From the NCBI GenBank assembly GCA_039683515.1, contig JBDKRG010000006.1:1-50245 (forward strand): 50,245 bases of DNA, read 5' to 3'. The notes under the pieces were generated by a model. That model saw nothing but the letters and a program-made list of their open reading frames with translations, did not search any database and was not told the DNA's origin. Both the position numbers and the translations under genes were made by a program. Origin of the DNA: JAJFUE01 sp039683515 (GTDB lineage: Bacteria; Sumerlaeota; Sumerlaeia; MVZB01). Numbering within the stretch: position 1 is the first letter of the stretch; every line of letters starts with the position of its first letter. Shown here in pieces: positions 24,391 to 33,164 of this stretch.

Positions 24391-24428
24391 CCCTCGCTTA
24401 CGCTCGGGCTACTGCATCGGGCTACTGC
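24391..24428. repeat. REP-like sequence overlapping a stop codon
   Basis: CGGGCTACTGC occurs at 24405-24415 and 24418-24428, preceded by CCCTCGCTTACGCT. On the minus strand this reads GTAGCCCGAGCGTAAGCGAG, a type of short repeat I associate with planctomycete genomes. The TAG stop of the 956-residue gene (24422-24424) lies inside one copy. Confidence 0.55.
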
Positions 24429-27292
24429 GTTGAGGCCGTCGCACCGGCCGGCTGCTCGGTGCGGACCTTGGGCGGGCCGCCGTCGAGCGTCGGCAGGACG
24501 ATCGAGACGTCGCCCTCGCTGCGTCCGCTCGTCGGGTCGGCCACGAGCACGCCCTGGTCGTCGACGCCGTCGGGGCCGACGCTGTAGAGGATGATCGAGC
24601 CGCTCGCCGGCCCCGGAACCAGCTTGAGCGAGCCGCCGGCGCCGAACGGATCGGCCGGCGCGGAGGCGATGAACCCGCCGCTGACCAGCTCGTCGATCGA
24701 GCCCGGCAGCTTGCCGTTCTTGGCCTGGAACGCCAGCGCCGCCTTGGCAAAGTCTTCCAGGGCGACGCTCGCCTGGGCGTAGGCCTCGAACCGCTCGCTG
24801 ACGCTCATCCGCGGCACGAGCCAGTTGGCCACGAGCGGGGCCGCCATGCCGAGGTTGAAGTCGATCCCGGTCGGCGTGTTGAAGTAGAAGTCGATCGCGT
24901 CCTTGCGGGCCGTGGCGTAGGCGATCCCCGCCGCGCGGAACCGCTCCATGAAGCTCAGGTCGGGGATCATCGACTTCTGCTCGGCGCTCATCCCGGCCGC
25001 GAGCTTCGTCGTCAGCAGAACCGGGATCGCCTTGGCGACGTCCTGGTAGACCAGCAGCGACACGTTGGAGGCGCCGGCCGGAAGCAGGTTGAGGAGCCGC
25101 TGGTTCTTGCCGATCGAGCCGCCCGACTGCCACACGTCGATCGAGTTCTTGACAAACTCGACGCCGGGGCCGGCGACCACGTAGTCGTCGACGACCGCCC
25201 AGGACGGCTCCAGGTACCAGCCGTCGACGTGCAGGGTCTGGATCGTGAAGCCCTGGTATTCGGTCTGCTCGCGCTCGGCGAGCCGGCCGCGCTCGGCGTT
25301 GCGGGCGATCCAGTCGTCGACGAGCAGGTCGAGCTCGCGGCTGAAGTCGGCCGGCCGCGCCAGCTCGAGCGCCACCTTGATGTTGGGCAGCGGCAGGATC
25401 GGGTTGTCGATCGCCGCGGCCACCTCGCTGCCGACCGCGTCGAACAGGGCCGCGTGGCTCTCGAAGAACTCGCGCGCGGCGGCCTGGTCGACCTCGGCCT
25501 TCTCGGCCATCAGGTATTGCAGCCAGTCGAAGAACATCGTGCGCGGGCTGCGGATGACCGCCGAGGCGAACAGGTGCACGTCGGCCGAGAAGAAGTTGAA
25601 CGCGCGCATCGGGGCCGGCTCGGCCAGCCAGTTGACCACGCCGTGGCGCTCGCCGGCGAACCCGAGCCGCGCGGCCTGATTCATCCCCTTGCCGGCGAAA
25701 CCCGGCGCGATGATCAGGTGATCGAGGCCGCTCAGGCCGGAGAAGTCGAGCCGCCGCGCCAGCGACGCGTCCCTCATCCAGTTGTTCATCCACGGGGCGA
25801 TGTTGGCCGCCGCGACAAGCCTCGGGTTGCTCCCCACCGCCTCGCGGACCTTCTTGTTGAAGTCGCTCGCGGCGAAGCCGGTCGGCGCGCCGCCGGAGAT
25901 GGCCGCGACGACCCCGCGCGCCAGCATCGCGTTGGACGAGACGATCAGGATCCCATCGGCGACCATGGCCCGCTCGTGCAGCCGCTGGACTTCCTCGAAT
26001 TTCCCGCCGCTGATCTCCATCAGCGCGTTGCCAAGGAGCCTGGCGGCCTCGTCCCGGCGGTCGCGGCAGTCGCCCAGCAGCACGAAGTCGGGCGACAGGA
26101 CGCCGACGACGACCTGGCCGTTGAGCTGGCGCGCCACGGCCATGATCTCGCGCAGGTGCGTCTGCGTCGTGATCGAGTCGGTGAGCTCGGTCCCGTGGAT
26201 CGAGCCCCACCAGCGCTTGAGCGCGTCCTCGCGCGCCAGCATCGCATACGTGCTGGTGTTGAACTGCCCGATGAGGCCCGAAAGGTCGCGCATGTCGAGG
26301 TAGATCGTCGTGTTCAACGGCAGCAGGTCGAGCAGGTCGCCGATCTGGGCCGGCGCGGTCTCGGTGGTATTTGTGTTTTCGGCGACGGCCTGCATGGTCG
26401 TCAGCGCCTCGGCCGCCTCCGGCTTGGCCGGCGCGACGAGGCTCGCCAGGTTCTCCTGCATGTGGCTCCACTCGATCGAGGAGGGGGCGAGCGTGGTCGC
26501 GGCGTTCGTGCGCGAATCCCACGCCTGGCCGGCGCTCAGGCTGAACTGCTGGCCGTCGCGCTCGACCTGGACGGTCCCCTCGGCGACCGCGACGATCGTC
26601 CCGCCGAGGCCGTCCTCGACGCCGTAGACCGTCCCGGTGGCCGTGGCGCGGACGCGCCCGGTCTGGACGACGAATTTCTTCTCCAGCGGCTTGTTCTTGA
26701 GGTGCGCCCACACCTGCCCGCCGTCAAGGACGACGGTGAGGCGGTCGGGCAGGTCCTCGAGCGTGAACTGCGTCCCGCCGCGCGCCTCAATGACGTTGCC
26801 GTCGTTGAGCGCGAGGGCGAAATAACCGTCGCGCGGCGTCTTGATCTTCTGCGACTGGCGCACCGGCGTCCCCGCCGTGAGCGGCTCGGCCTTGTTGCCG
26901 CTCAGGACGAACGCGTTACCGCTCGTCTGGGCGACCTTGGCCAGCGCCGCCGTGCCGGTCGGGACCTGGTTCCGGTAGAGCTTGTGGACGGAAATGCTCA
27001 GGGCGCCGATCGCCAGCAGGGCCGCCACGGCCGCCCAGCGAAGCAGGGGGCGCACCGGCGGCCGGGCCGCCGGCTGCACGTCGGCGAGCCACTCCGGCCC
27101 GGTGTTGACCGCGCGCTCGGCCTTGAGCTTGTAGTAACGGGTCAGCAGTTCTTCCTGCTGCTCGTAGGCGGCCATCTCCGCGTGCGCCTCGGCGTCGCTT
27201 TCGACGTATCGCATCAGCTCGTTCCGGTCGGACGCGCTGATCTCGCCCGACAGGTGATCGGCCAGCAACTGTTCAAACCGTTCGCGTTCCAT
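24422..27292 (-). CDS. Membrane anti-sigma/FecR-domain protein with GspG-like C-terminus
   Basis: 956 residues. The N-terminal cytoplasmic part (1-80) resembles anti-sigma domains (LADHLSGEISASDRNEL...) but has no cysteines, so it is not a zinc-binding type. One membrane helix spans 84-102. A FecR-type beta domain (about 120-270) includes GGTQFTLEDLPDRLTVVLDGG and ATATGTVYGVEDG. A long helical extracytoplasmic region (about 330-860) is of unknown fold. The C-terminus has the GspG-like AFQAKNGKLPGSIDELVS, DPFGAGGSLKL and LYSVGPDGVDDQG. It overlaps the ECF sigma gene by 20 bases, so it probably holds that sigma factor inactive until an outside signal arrives. Confidence 0.85.
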   Translation of the reverse strand: MERERFEQLLADHLSGEISASDRNELMRYVESDAEAHAEMAAYEQQEELLTRYYKLKAERAVNTGPEWLADVQPAARPPVRPLLRWAAVAALLAIGALSISVHKLYRNQVPTGTAALAKVAQTSGNAFVLSGNKAEPLTAGTPVRQSQKIKTPRDGYFALALNDGNVIEARGGTQFTLEDLPDRLTVVLDGGQVWAHLKNKPLEKKFVVQTGRVRATATGTVYGVEDGLGGTIVAVAEGTVQVERDGQQFSLSAGQAWDSRTNAATTLAPSSIEWSHMQENLASLVAPAKPEAAEALTTMQAVAENTNTTETAPAQIGDLLDLLPLNTTIYLDMRDLSGLIGQFNTSTYAMLAREDALKRWWGSIHGTELTDSITTQTHLREIMAVARQLNGQVVVGVLSPDFVLLGDCRDRRDEAARLLGNALMEISGGKFEEVQRLHERAMVADGILIVSSNAMLARGVVAAISGGAPTGFAASDFNKKVREAVGSNPRLVAAANIAPWMNNWMRDASLARRLDFSGLSGLDHLIIAPGFAGKGMNQAARLGFAGERHGVVNWLAEPAPMRAFNFFSADVHLFASAVIRSPRTMFFDWLQYLMAEKAEVDQAAAREFFESHAALFDAVGSEVAAAIDNPILPLPNIKVALELARPADFSRELDLLVDDWIARNAERGRLAEREQTEYQGFTIQTLHVDGWYLEPSWAVVDDYVVAGPGVEFVKNSIDVWQSGGSIGKNQRLLNLLPAGASNVSLLVYQDVAKAIPVLLTTKLAAGMSAEQKSMIPDLSFMERFRAAGIAYATARKDAIDFYFNTPTGIDFNLGMAAPLVANWLVPRMSVSERFEAYAQASVALEDFAKAALAFQAKNGKLPGSIDELVSGGFIASAPADPFGAGGSLKLVPGPASGSIILYSVGPDGVDDQGVLVADPTSGRSEGDVSIVLPTLDGGPPKVRTEQPAGATASTQ

Positions 27293-27845
27293 GATCCTTG
27301 GCCTCCCGCGCCTGGGCCAGCGCTTCGGTCTTTGATTTCAAGAGTTTGCGCGCCTCGAACAGGCGCGAGCGGACTGCGCCGAGCGTGATCCCCAGGGCCC
27401 TGGAAATCTGCTCGTAGGAATACTCGTTGATGTATTTGAGCGCGAGGATGACGCGGAACGGCTCGGGCAACTCCCCGATGGCCTGCTCCATGGTCGTCAG
27501 CCACGCTTCTTTCTCGACCCATTCGCCGACGGGGATGACCTGCGTCTGGCGCGCCGCGGCGGCCATCGCGCGCCGCCCGCGCTGCTGGCGGCGGATCGAG
27601 TCCAGCGCCAGGTTGCGCGTCATCGTGTGCAGCCAGCCGGGCAGGCACGGCAGGTCGCGCAGCGTGCCGATCGAGCGGGCGGCCGTCAGCAGCGTCTCGT
27701 GCAGCAGGTCCTCGGCGGCCTCGGGATCCTTGAGCATCCCGAGCGCCGTGGCGAAGATCAGGCCGCGGTGCGGACTGACGAGCCGCCAGAACGCCTCGCG
27801 GTCGCCCTCGCGGGCCAGCTCCAGATCGTCTTTGGTTCGGTTCAT
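27273..27845 (-). CDS. ECF-type RNA polymerase sigma factor
   Basis: 190 residues. Region 2 (about 12-78) contains AFWRLVSPHRGLIFATALGM, DPEAAEDLLHETLL and LPGWLHTMTRNLALDSIRRQ. Region 4 (about 115-170) contains LPEPFRVILALKYINEYSYE and ISRALGITLGAVRSRLFEAR, a helix-turn-helix for the -35 element. Its stop overlaps the start of the anti-sigma gene. ATG 27845 has AGAGGG upstream; a GTG two codons earlier is possible. A motif at 27884-27911 recurs before related gene sets, consistent with autoregulation. Confidence 0.95.
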   Translation of the reverse strand: MNRTKDDLELAREGDREAFWRLVSPHRGLIFATALGMLKDPEAAEDLLHETLLTAARSIGTLRDLPCLPGWLHTMTRNLALDSIRRQQRGRRAMAAAARQTQVIPVGEWVEKEAWLTTMEQAIGELPEPFRVILALKYINEYSYEQISRALGITLGAVRSRLFEARKLLKSKTEALAQAREAKDHGTRTV

Positions 27846-27883
27846 CGTCACCCTCTTAGGATCGATTTCCCCGTCTTTCGCTA

Positions 27884-27911
27884 CATTAGTGTCTCAGGCC
27901 GGCAAAAAGTT
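27884..27911 (-). promoter_or_regulatory. Putative ECF-sigma promoter, copy 2 (autoregulatory)
   Basis: The minus strand reads AACTTTTTG, then CCGGCCTGAGA, then CACTAATG. CCTGAGACACT-W-ATG is shared with copy 3 at 33049-33075, and ACTTTTTG-N11-NNCTAATG with copy 1. It ends 38 bases before the sigma-factor ATG. Confidence 0.65.
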
Positions 27912-27961
27912 TTGAAAAATTTTTGAAATCGTCCGTAGGTCGCTTCGGCTCGAAGCGACAT

Positions 27962-29653
27962 TCATAATCCCTTCGCGCCGGCATGAGCCGCCCCGACCGT
28001 GCGCTTCATCTCATCCAGAATAATCGCGCCGGGATGGTAGAACCGGACCGCCATGTTAATGTGCGGGTAAACAAAGCTTTTTTCGATGGGCGTGCAGCAG
28101 ACCACATAACTTTGGGCGGCAAACCATTTAATCGCCGCGCTGAGGTTTGCATCGTTGCCGCTCTCGCGCAGAACCGACTCGATTTCTTCAGGGGTGTCGG
28201 GTTCATGTTTGTTTTTTTCGTAGAACCTGCCCAGCGGCGAGTCCTTAACGTAACCATGCTGCCGCATCATCCATTCTCCCTCGCTGATTCCAGGACCCGG
28301 CTGGAGCGAGTCGAGCGCGAATGCTGGAAAGCGCTCGAGCGTCAGGTTTTCCGGCGTCCGGCAATCGAACGGGCACGGCTGACCAAACCTGACGGAGTCG
28401 TAATCGATCAGTTTCTCCGGCCAGACAATGAGCAAATGAGTATTGATAGTCCTGTTCATGATCGTTATCAGAGTATTTAAACCCTGGGCATTGAGCACCC
28501 AGCCTTTGAGATCGCCGTCATATTCGCATCGAGCCATCCGGTCGATCCGGCGGATCGCGAGCGGGTAAAGAGCCTTGTTCACGACCGACTCCGGCGCTCC
28601 CCCGCCCATGTAATGCCACGTGTTCTGGATGACTTTTTGATTCGATTGATCGAGCGCCTGCACGAGGCTGCTGCGCCGCGCGAATGCGCGCACGCGGCGG
28701 ACGTCCGCCGTCTCGGCGGCGCTGAGCCGCAGGGCCGCGACACCTCTGGCCGCATGTTCCCATCCTTCCGCCGCGAAATCCGGCAGCGTGGCGAGGTTCA
28801 TCCAGAGGACCGTCAAATTGATTTCCGCCGAAACATACCCCACCCCGGGATGTTGCATGTAAAACAGCTTCATCAGCCGGATCGCTTCGAGATATCGATC
28901 CAGCAGCAGGATCGCGCGCGGCTGGTCGCCCCTCAGGCTCGCCCGCATGACCGCCATCATCGCGGCGTAATGAAACGTCTTGATGTCTGCCCATTGAATC
29001 GGGCCTGTCGGAATCGAAAGGTCCCACTGCGGCCGAAGCAGGAAATCCTCGAGCTCGTCTAAAAACGGGGTGCTCTCCGACAGCGCGATCGCTTGGGGCA
29101 TATGTCGGTATCCGGCCTCTCCGTCGGGTTTCATGACCCGCCATCGACGCGCGATCCCGCTTCTGGCCGCGTGGGTCAACTCCTCGCGCTGCTTCACCCC
29201 GAGCGTGACCAAGCTCGCCGATAGCGGCTGATCGACATCAAATGCCGTCACGAAGACCGGTTCGCCCGTCGTGTACGCCAGATCCCGCGCCAAAGATAAA
29301 GCATTGTCACGGCATTCTGAGATCATGGGATTTATTACGCTACCAACCTCATATGAAAGCAGCTCTTCGTAAAAAGTGAGCTTGTGCAAAGGACCGAGCG
29401 ATTCGCTGGGAGGAGCATTCGGTATCCGCGACCTCCCTTCCGGCGCCTGGCTCTGGCTCCCATCGGGAACCGACACGAATCGCGGCGCCATCAGCCTCGA
29501 AACATTCTGTTTCGCCGGCGCAATCGATTTGGCGACCTCGTCGTAGCCGGTCGGCATGAATGCCAGGCAGGCGTACATAATCCCAAGGACCGCGACACAG
29601 CACAGGCCGGCAATGAGAACCCAAAACAGGAATTTTCGTTTCTTGCGTTCCAT
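27962..29653 (-). CDS. Single-pass membrane protein, paralogue 3 of a tandem trio
   Basis: 563 residues, no named family. Basic MERKKRKF, one membrane helix (about 9-31) and then AFMPTGYDEV, a motif kept in all three tandem copies (AFMPTGY/AFTPTGF). The extracytoplasmic part is mostly helical, with a conserved block MRASLRGDQPRAILLLDRYL and then LPDFAAEGWEHAARGVAALR. No catalytic motif is recognised. It is the last gene of the three, 16 bases after the middle one, and closest to the ECF sigma gene. Confidence 0.75.
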   Translation of the reverse strand: MERKKRKFLFWVLIAGLCCVAVLGIMYACLAFMPTGYDEVAKSIAPAKQNVSRLMAPRFVSVPDGSQSQAPEGRSRIPNAPPSESLGPLHKLTFYEELLSYEVGSVINPMISECRDNALSLARDLAYTTGEPVFVTAFDVDQPLSASLVTLGVKQREELTHAARSGIARRWRVMKPDGEAGYRHMPQAIALSESTPFLDELEDFLLRPQWDLSIPTGPIQWADIKTFHYAAMMAVMRASLRGDQPRAILLLDRYLEAIRLMKLFYMQHPGVGYVSAEINLTVLWMNLATLPDFAAEGWEHAARGVAALRLSAAETADVRRVRAFARRSSLVQALDQSNQKVIQNTWHYMGGGAPESVVNKALYPLAIRRIDRMARCEYDGDLKGWVLNAQGLNTLITIMNRTINTHLLIVWPEKLIDYDSVRFGQPCPFDCRTPENLTLERFPAFALDSLQPGPGISEGEWMMRQHGYVKDSPLGRFYEKNKHEPDTPEEIESVLRESGNDANLSAAIKWFAAQSYVVCCTPIEKSFVYPHINMAVRFYHPGAIILDEMKRTVGAAHAGAKGL

Positions 29654-29669
29654 CGTATACAGCTCAGCC

Positions 29670-31295
29670 TCATTTCTTCTTCGTCAGGATACGTTTCATC
29701 TCGTCGCTGATCAACCGCGCCTCGACGCCGACCATCCGCAGCTTGAGCGCGTCGACCTGCCCCAGATCGATTTCGCTCTTGGGGTGAGGCAGATTTTTCG
29801 CGCTTGTTCGGCCGATCGACCAGATCGCGTAGGCATGGATCGGAATGCACCATTGGACGTATTTCGTCCAGTCGCCCGGACCGGCCTCGCGCAGAACCCA
29901 CTCGATGTCTTCCGCCCAGATTGCGCCGTTCCCATGGTTGCGCTTCCAGAATTCCTGCTGGGCTTTCTTGAGTTCAGCCGGAGCATCTTGTCCGATCTGC
30001 ATGTATCCGCATCGCCTTGTCGGGAGTGGCTCGAGGCGCAGCTTCACCGGCGATCCGGCCTCGATGAGCGTGATCGTGGTCCCCTCGCGCCGGGCGCGCG
30101 TGGCCGCAAGGATCAGGAGCTCCACGTCCACCTGTTCGCTGAATTGCCGTTCGACCCAGAAATTCATCGGTAAATCATATTGCTGAACATTCATCGCGTT
30201 GAGCGTGCCGTGGAACCTCGCCAGCGCGTCACCGAATCCGTCGCGGTCGTGGCGGCTCATCGCCATCGTGACCTGTTCCAGTTGCCGTTTGGCAATCGGC
30301 GCGATCGCCCGGTTGGCGATCGACTCGACTTTACCTTTCGCGAAGAAATGCCAGATGTTGCCATTTTTGCTTAGTGACTCGTCCGCGATCGCCTGCGTCA
30401 TCAGCCGGTGATACGCCGCCGCGCGCGAGCGCCTCAGATCGACGATCTCCGCCTCGCTCAGCCGCGATTTCTCGAGCGCGGCCTTGGCGCGGTCCCATGC
30501 CTCTGAGGGCAGATCGGGCAGTTCCGCGAGGCCGGATAGAACGATGATCGTCGCGTCGGTGGGATACGATTCGTTGCCGGTCAAGTTGGTCAGGTTCACA
30601 ATTCTCGCCGCCTCGAGATAGCGTTCGAGGAGCCGCATCGCCCGCGGCTGGTCGCCGCTGAGGCTCGCGCGCGCGATCGCATACAGGCTCATCCGCGCGA
30701 AAAACATCATGCCGTAATTGTTCTGAAAAAGGACCTCGGGAACAAACCACTTCTGGTCGAGAAGCAGCTTGTCAATTTCATCGAGCCGGGCATGAAAGTA
30801 TTCGATCCGCGCGGGGGGCGCGGCGGGCAACGGGGTCGGGCTCAAAATGGTCGCCACCATTCGGAGTTGGTTATTTTGATAGACGGGGTCCAGAGTCGGC
30901 CACAACGCGCCGCCGGCCGGGACAAAACTCGAGGGAAGCCAGGATGTAAATGCATTGATCGGCGTCTCCCACGAGAAAAACGCCGGACCATTAAACACGT
31001 AAGAACCACCGAGCTTGGGGCTCGTCGCGCGGAGGTAATTGTAGTGGTCGATAAAATCGATCAGCCCGACCTCGGCGGTCTGGGTGGTGCCGACAGTGTT
31101 TACCGGTCCGGCCGACTCAAACCGCGGCCGCACAAGGGCATTGGTCTTGCCGCGCGACTCGGTCAGTTGCAACTGAACCTGCTCAAACCCCGTCGGCGTG
31201 AACGCCGCATACGAATACAAAATCCCGATCGCCAGCGTAAATACCAGTCCGCCGCTCAAAACCCAAAACAAAACCAGCCGTTTTTTCTCGGCCAT
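29670..31295 (-). CDS. Single-pass membrane protein, paralogue 2 of a tandem trio
   Basis: 541 residues. MAEKKRLVLFW precedes one membrane helix (about 7-28) and AFTPTGFEQV. The shared block reads ARASLSGDQPRAMRLLERYL, followed by LPDLPSEAWDRAKAALEKSR. The C-terminus ends in RLISDEMKRILTKKK, like EMKRT and AMKKL in its neighbours. ATG 31295 has GGAG upstream and lies two bases after the upstream stop. A longer ORF running into that gene in another frame is rejected. Function unknown. Confidence 0.78.
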   Translation of the reverse strand: MAEKKRLVLFWVLSGGLVFTLAIGILYSYAAFTPTGFEQVQLQLTESRGKTNALVRPRFESAGPVNTVGTTQTAEVGLIDFIDHYNYLRATSPKLGGSYVFNGPAFFSWETPINAFTSWLPSSFVPAGGALWPTLDPVYQNNQLRMVATILSPTPLPAAPPARIEYFHARLDEIDKLLLDQKWFVPEVLFQNNYGMMFFARMSLYAIARASLSGDQPRAMRLLERYLEAARIVNLTNLTGNESYPTDATIIVLSGLAELPDLPSEAWDRAKAALEKSRLSEAEIVDLRRSRAAAYHRLMTQAIADESLSKNGNIWHFFAKGKVESIANRAIAPIAKRQLEQVTMAMSRHDRDGFGDALARFHGTLNAMNVQQYDLPMNFWVERQFSEQVDVELLILAATRARREGTTITLIEAGSPVKLRLEPLPTRRCGYMQIGQDAPAELKKAQQEFWKRNHGNGAIWAEDIEWVLREAGPGDWTKYVQWCIPIHAYAIWSIGRTSAKNLPHPKSEIDLGQVDALKLRMVGVEARLISDEMKRILTKKK

Positions 31296-31297
31296 TC

Positions 31298-33022
31298 TCA
31301 GTTGCTCCTTTTCGGCGCGCTTTGAACAGGCCGCTCGAGCAGCTTCTTCATGGCGCCGCTGATGATCGGCGGGTCGAGGGCGAACGCCTTCAGTTGCGTC
31401 CTTTCCACGAATTGATCGGGATCGGGATATTGCTTTTCGCTGTATCGGTTGAGCAAATAAGCGGAGACGCAACTCGGACCCCACACGAGGCAGACCGGCC
31501 GCGCGTCATGCCAGTCGACGTATTTCTCCCAGCCGCCGCCGCCGTTTTCCTTGATGAACGCCTTGATCTCTTCGGGCGTCGCGGGATGGATGGAATTTGG
31601 ATGAAGCGCCGCATACTGGTTGAGCGCGGAAATGATCGAAGCAAGTTCGGCCGGCGGCGGACCCATCCAGCTCTGCCCCAGCTCGAAAGTGCCGAACCGC
31701 GGCATCGTGATCTGCTCGAGTTGCTGCCTCCCGCGCCTGCTGAGCGCGGGCAACGGCTTGCCGTCGCGCATCGCGCAGGCCGCGTCAAGGATCAGCAAAG
31801 CGCCGTCGATCCGATCGTTGGTTTCGCTGATCGAAACGATCTTTGACCGCATCTCGTAGTACTGATCGATTCTTGAGTCGCGCGAGTTCATGAGCCCCAT
31901 GATGGCCCTGAGCTCGGATTGCTCCCGTTCGCAGGCAGCCGTGTCGGCCCGGCTGATGCTCAGGGCCATCTGCTCGGCCTTGCGCAGCGCGACCGGCAAC
32001 AGCGCCGTGTTGGCGATCGATTCGATCTTGCCGCCATACAGGAAATGCCACATGTTGCCCATCTTCTGGAAATCGCCGCGGGTCAACTCGGCCGAAATGC
32101 CGTTAAAAAAGTCTTCGGCGCAAACGCGGCGCATGTCGGCGATGTCGGACTCGGCGAGGCGCATCGCATCCAGCGCGCGCCGCGCGCGGAGCCATCCCTC
32201 GGCCGGGAAGTCCGGCAGCTCCGCGAGGCCAAAGAACAACTCGGTGACCGACGGCCCGGCGGACGCCCTGGCCAGCAAAACGCCTTGAGCCTTCAGGTAG
32301 CCGTCGAGGATGGCCATGGCGCGCCCCTGGTCGCCGCTCATGCTGGCGCGCGCGATCGCGAACAGCGCCAACCGCTCGATCAGAAAATTGCCGGGATAGA
32401 TTCCTTCAGCGGGGACATTCCAGCGGGGCCGCAATAAAAACCGCTCGAATTTGTCCAGGTATTGATTGAAAAAACGGACCTGCTCCGTCGTGGGCGTCGT
32501 GAGCGTGACGCGGCGGAAACCGGACCGCATGCGCATCACACTGTCCCGACGCTCCTGTTCGAGGCCTGCCCACAATGATTTCCCCATGACTGATTTTTTG
32601 TCGATAAAAACGGTCGTGCCGACCAGCTGCCTTCGGCGAGGCGCCATGAAATAGATCGGCTCGGATGGAGTGGCAAACCCGCCGCCAACATAATTGCGAT
32701 TGATATCGCCGGAGATCAGATGTTTATACGAATCGAATGTGGCGAGCTCTTCAAAGAAATCGAGCTTGTGGGGCGGGCCTGATTTTCCGTTGTGCCCGAC
32801 CGTATAGCCCACGGGCGCCTGGTCGATCGTCGCCGAAGTGGCCGCATCCGCGCCCAGAGCCGTCTTGCGCTTGATCCGCTCCCGCGCCGCTTCGGCCGTC
32901 TTGTGAAACTCCTCATACCCGGTCGGCATGAATGCCATCCAGGAATAAAGAATCCCCAAGGCCAGCGCCAGCGCCAGGCCGGCGGCAAAAATCAGAAATA
33001 TGATCCGTTTTTTATTCCCCAC
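31298..33022 (-). CDS. Single-pass membrane protein, paralogue 1 of a tandem trio
   Basis: 574 residues, first gene of the three-gene operon. MGNKKRIIFL leads into one membrane helix (about 7-28) and AFMPTGYEEF. The shared block reads ARASMSGDQGRAMAILDGYL, then LPDFPAEGWLRARRALDAMR and an ADMRRVCAEDFF segment. The GDQxRAM block recurs once per protein at the same place and may be a helical-repeat scaffold core. The ECF-type motif at 33049-33075 lies 26 bases before the ATG. Function unknown. Confidence 0.78.
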   Translation of the reverse strand: MGNKKRIIFLIFAAGLALALALGILYSWMAFMPTGYEEFHKTAEAARERIKRKTALGADAATSATIDQAPVGYTVGHNGKSGPPHKLDFFEELATFDSYKHLISGDINRNYVGGGFATPSEPIYFMAPRRRQLVGTTVFIDKKSVMGKSLWAGLEQERRDSVMRMRSGFRRVTLTTPTTEQVRFFNQYLDKFERFLLRPRWNVPAEGIYPGNFLIERLALFAIARASMSGDQGRAMAILDGYLKAQGVLLARASAGPSVTELFFGLAELPDFPAEGWLRARRALDAMRLAESDIADMRRVCAEDFFNGISAELTRGDFQKMGNMWHFLYGGKIESIANTALLPVALRKAEQMALSISRADTAACEREQSELRAIMGLMNSRDSRIDQYYEMRSKIVSISETNDRIDGALLILDAACAMRDGKPLPALSRRGRQQLEQITMPRFGTFELGQSWMGPPPAELASIISALNQYAALHPNSIHPATPEEIKAFIKENGGGGWEKYVDWHDARPVCLVWGPSCVSAYLLNRYSEKQYPDPDQFVERTQLKAFALDPPIISGAMKKLLERPVQSAPKRSN

Positions 33023-33048
33023 GGCGTCTTTCCCCGAGAGTTCTCAAA

Positions 33049-33075
33049 CATAAGTGTCTCAGGGAAGGAAAAGTT
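33049..33075 (-). promoter_or_regulatory. Putative ECF-sigma promoter, copy 3
   Basis: The minus strand reads AACTTTTCCTTCCCTGAGA followed by CACTTATG. It shares AACTTTT and CCTGAGACACT-W-ATG with the motif before the ECF sigma gene; the spacer is one base shorter. Confidence 0.6.
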
Positions 33076-33091
33076 GGAAGGAAAAAATATC

Positions 33092-33162
33092 GTTCGTAGT
33101 CCCGCCTTCAGGCGGAACACACGCACTGAACGATTATTCCGCCTAAAGGCGGGACTACGAAC
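33092..33162. repeat. Nested inverted repeat (hairpin of hairpins)
   Basis: Arms of 26 bases at 33092-33117 and 33137-33162 match as reverse complements at 25 of 26 positions, and each arm is itself a hairpin (CCGCCT-TCA-GGCGG type). GTAGTCCCGCC begins each arm. It lies just after the stop of the epimerase gene (minus strand) and upstream of the paralogue-operon promoter, so it may insulate the two units. Confidence 0.85.
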
Positions 33163-33164
33163 CG

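Noticed and set aside
24282..26711. 809-residue minus-strand ORF in a second frame of the anti-sigma gene
   Set aside because: Arg/Gly/Ala-rich frame shadow of the 956-residue protein.
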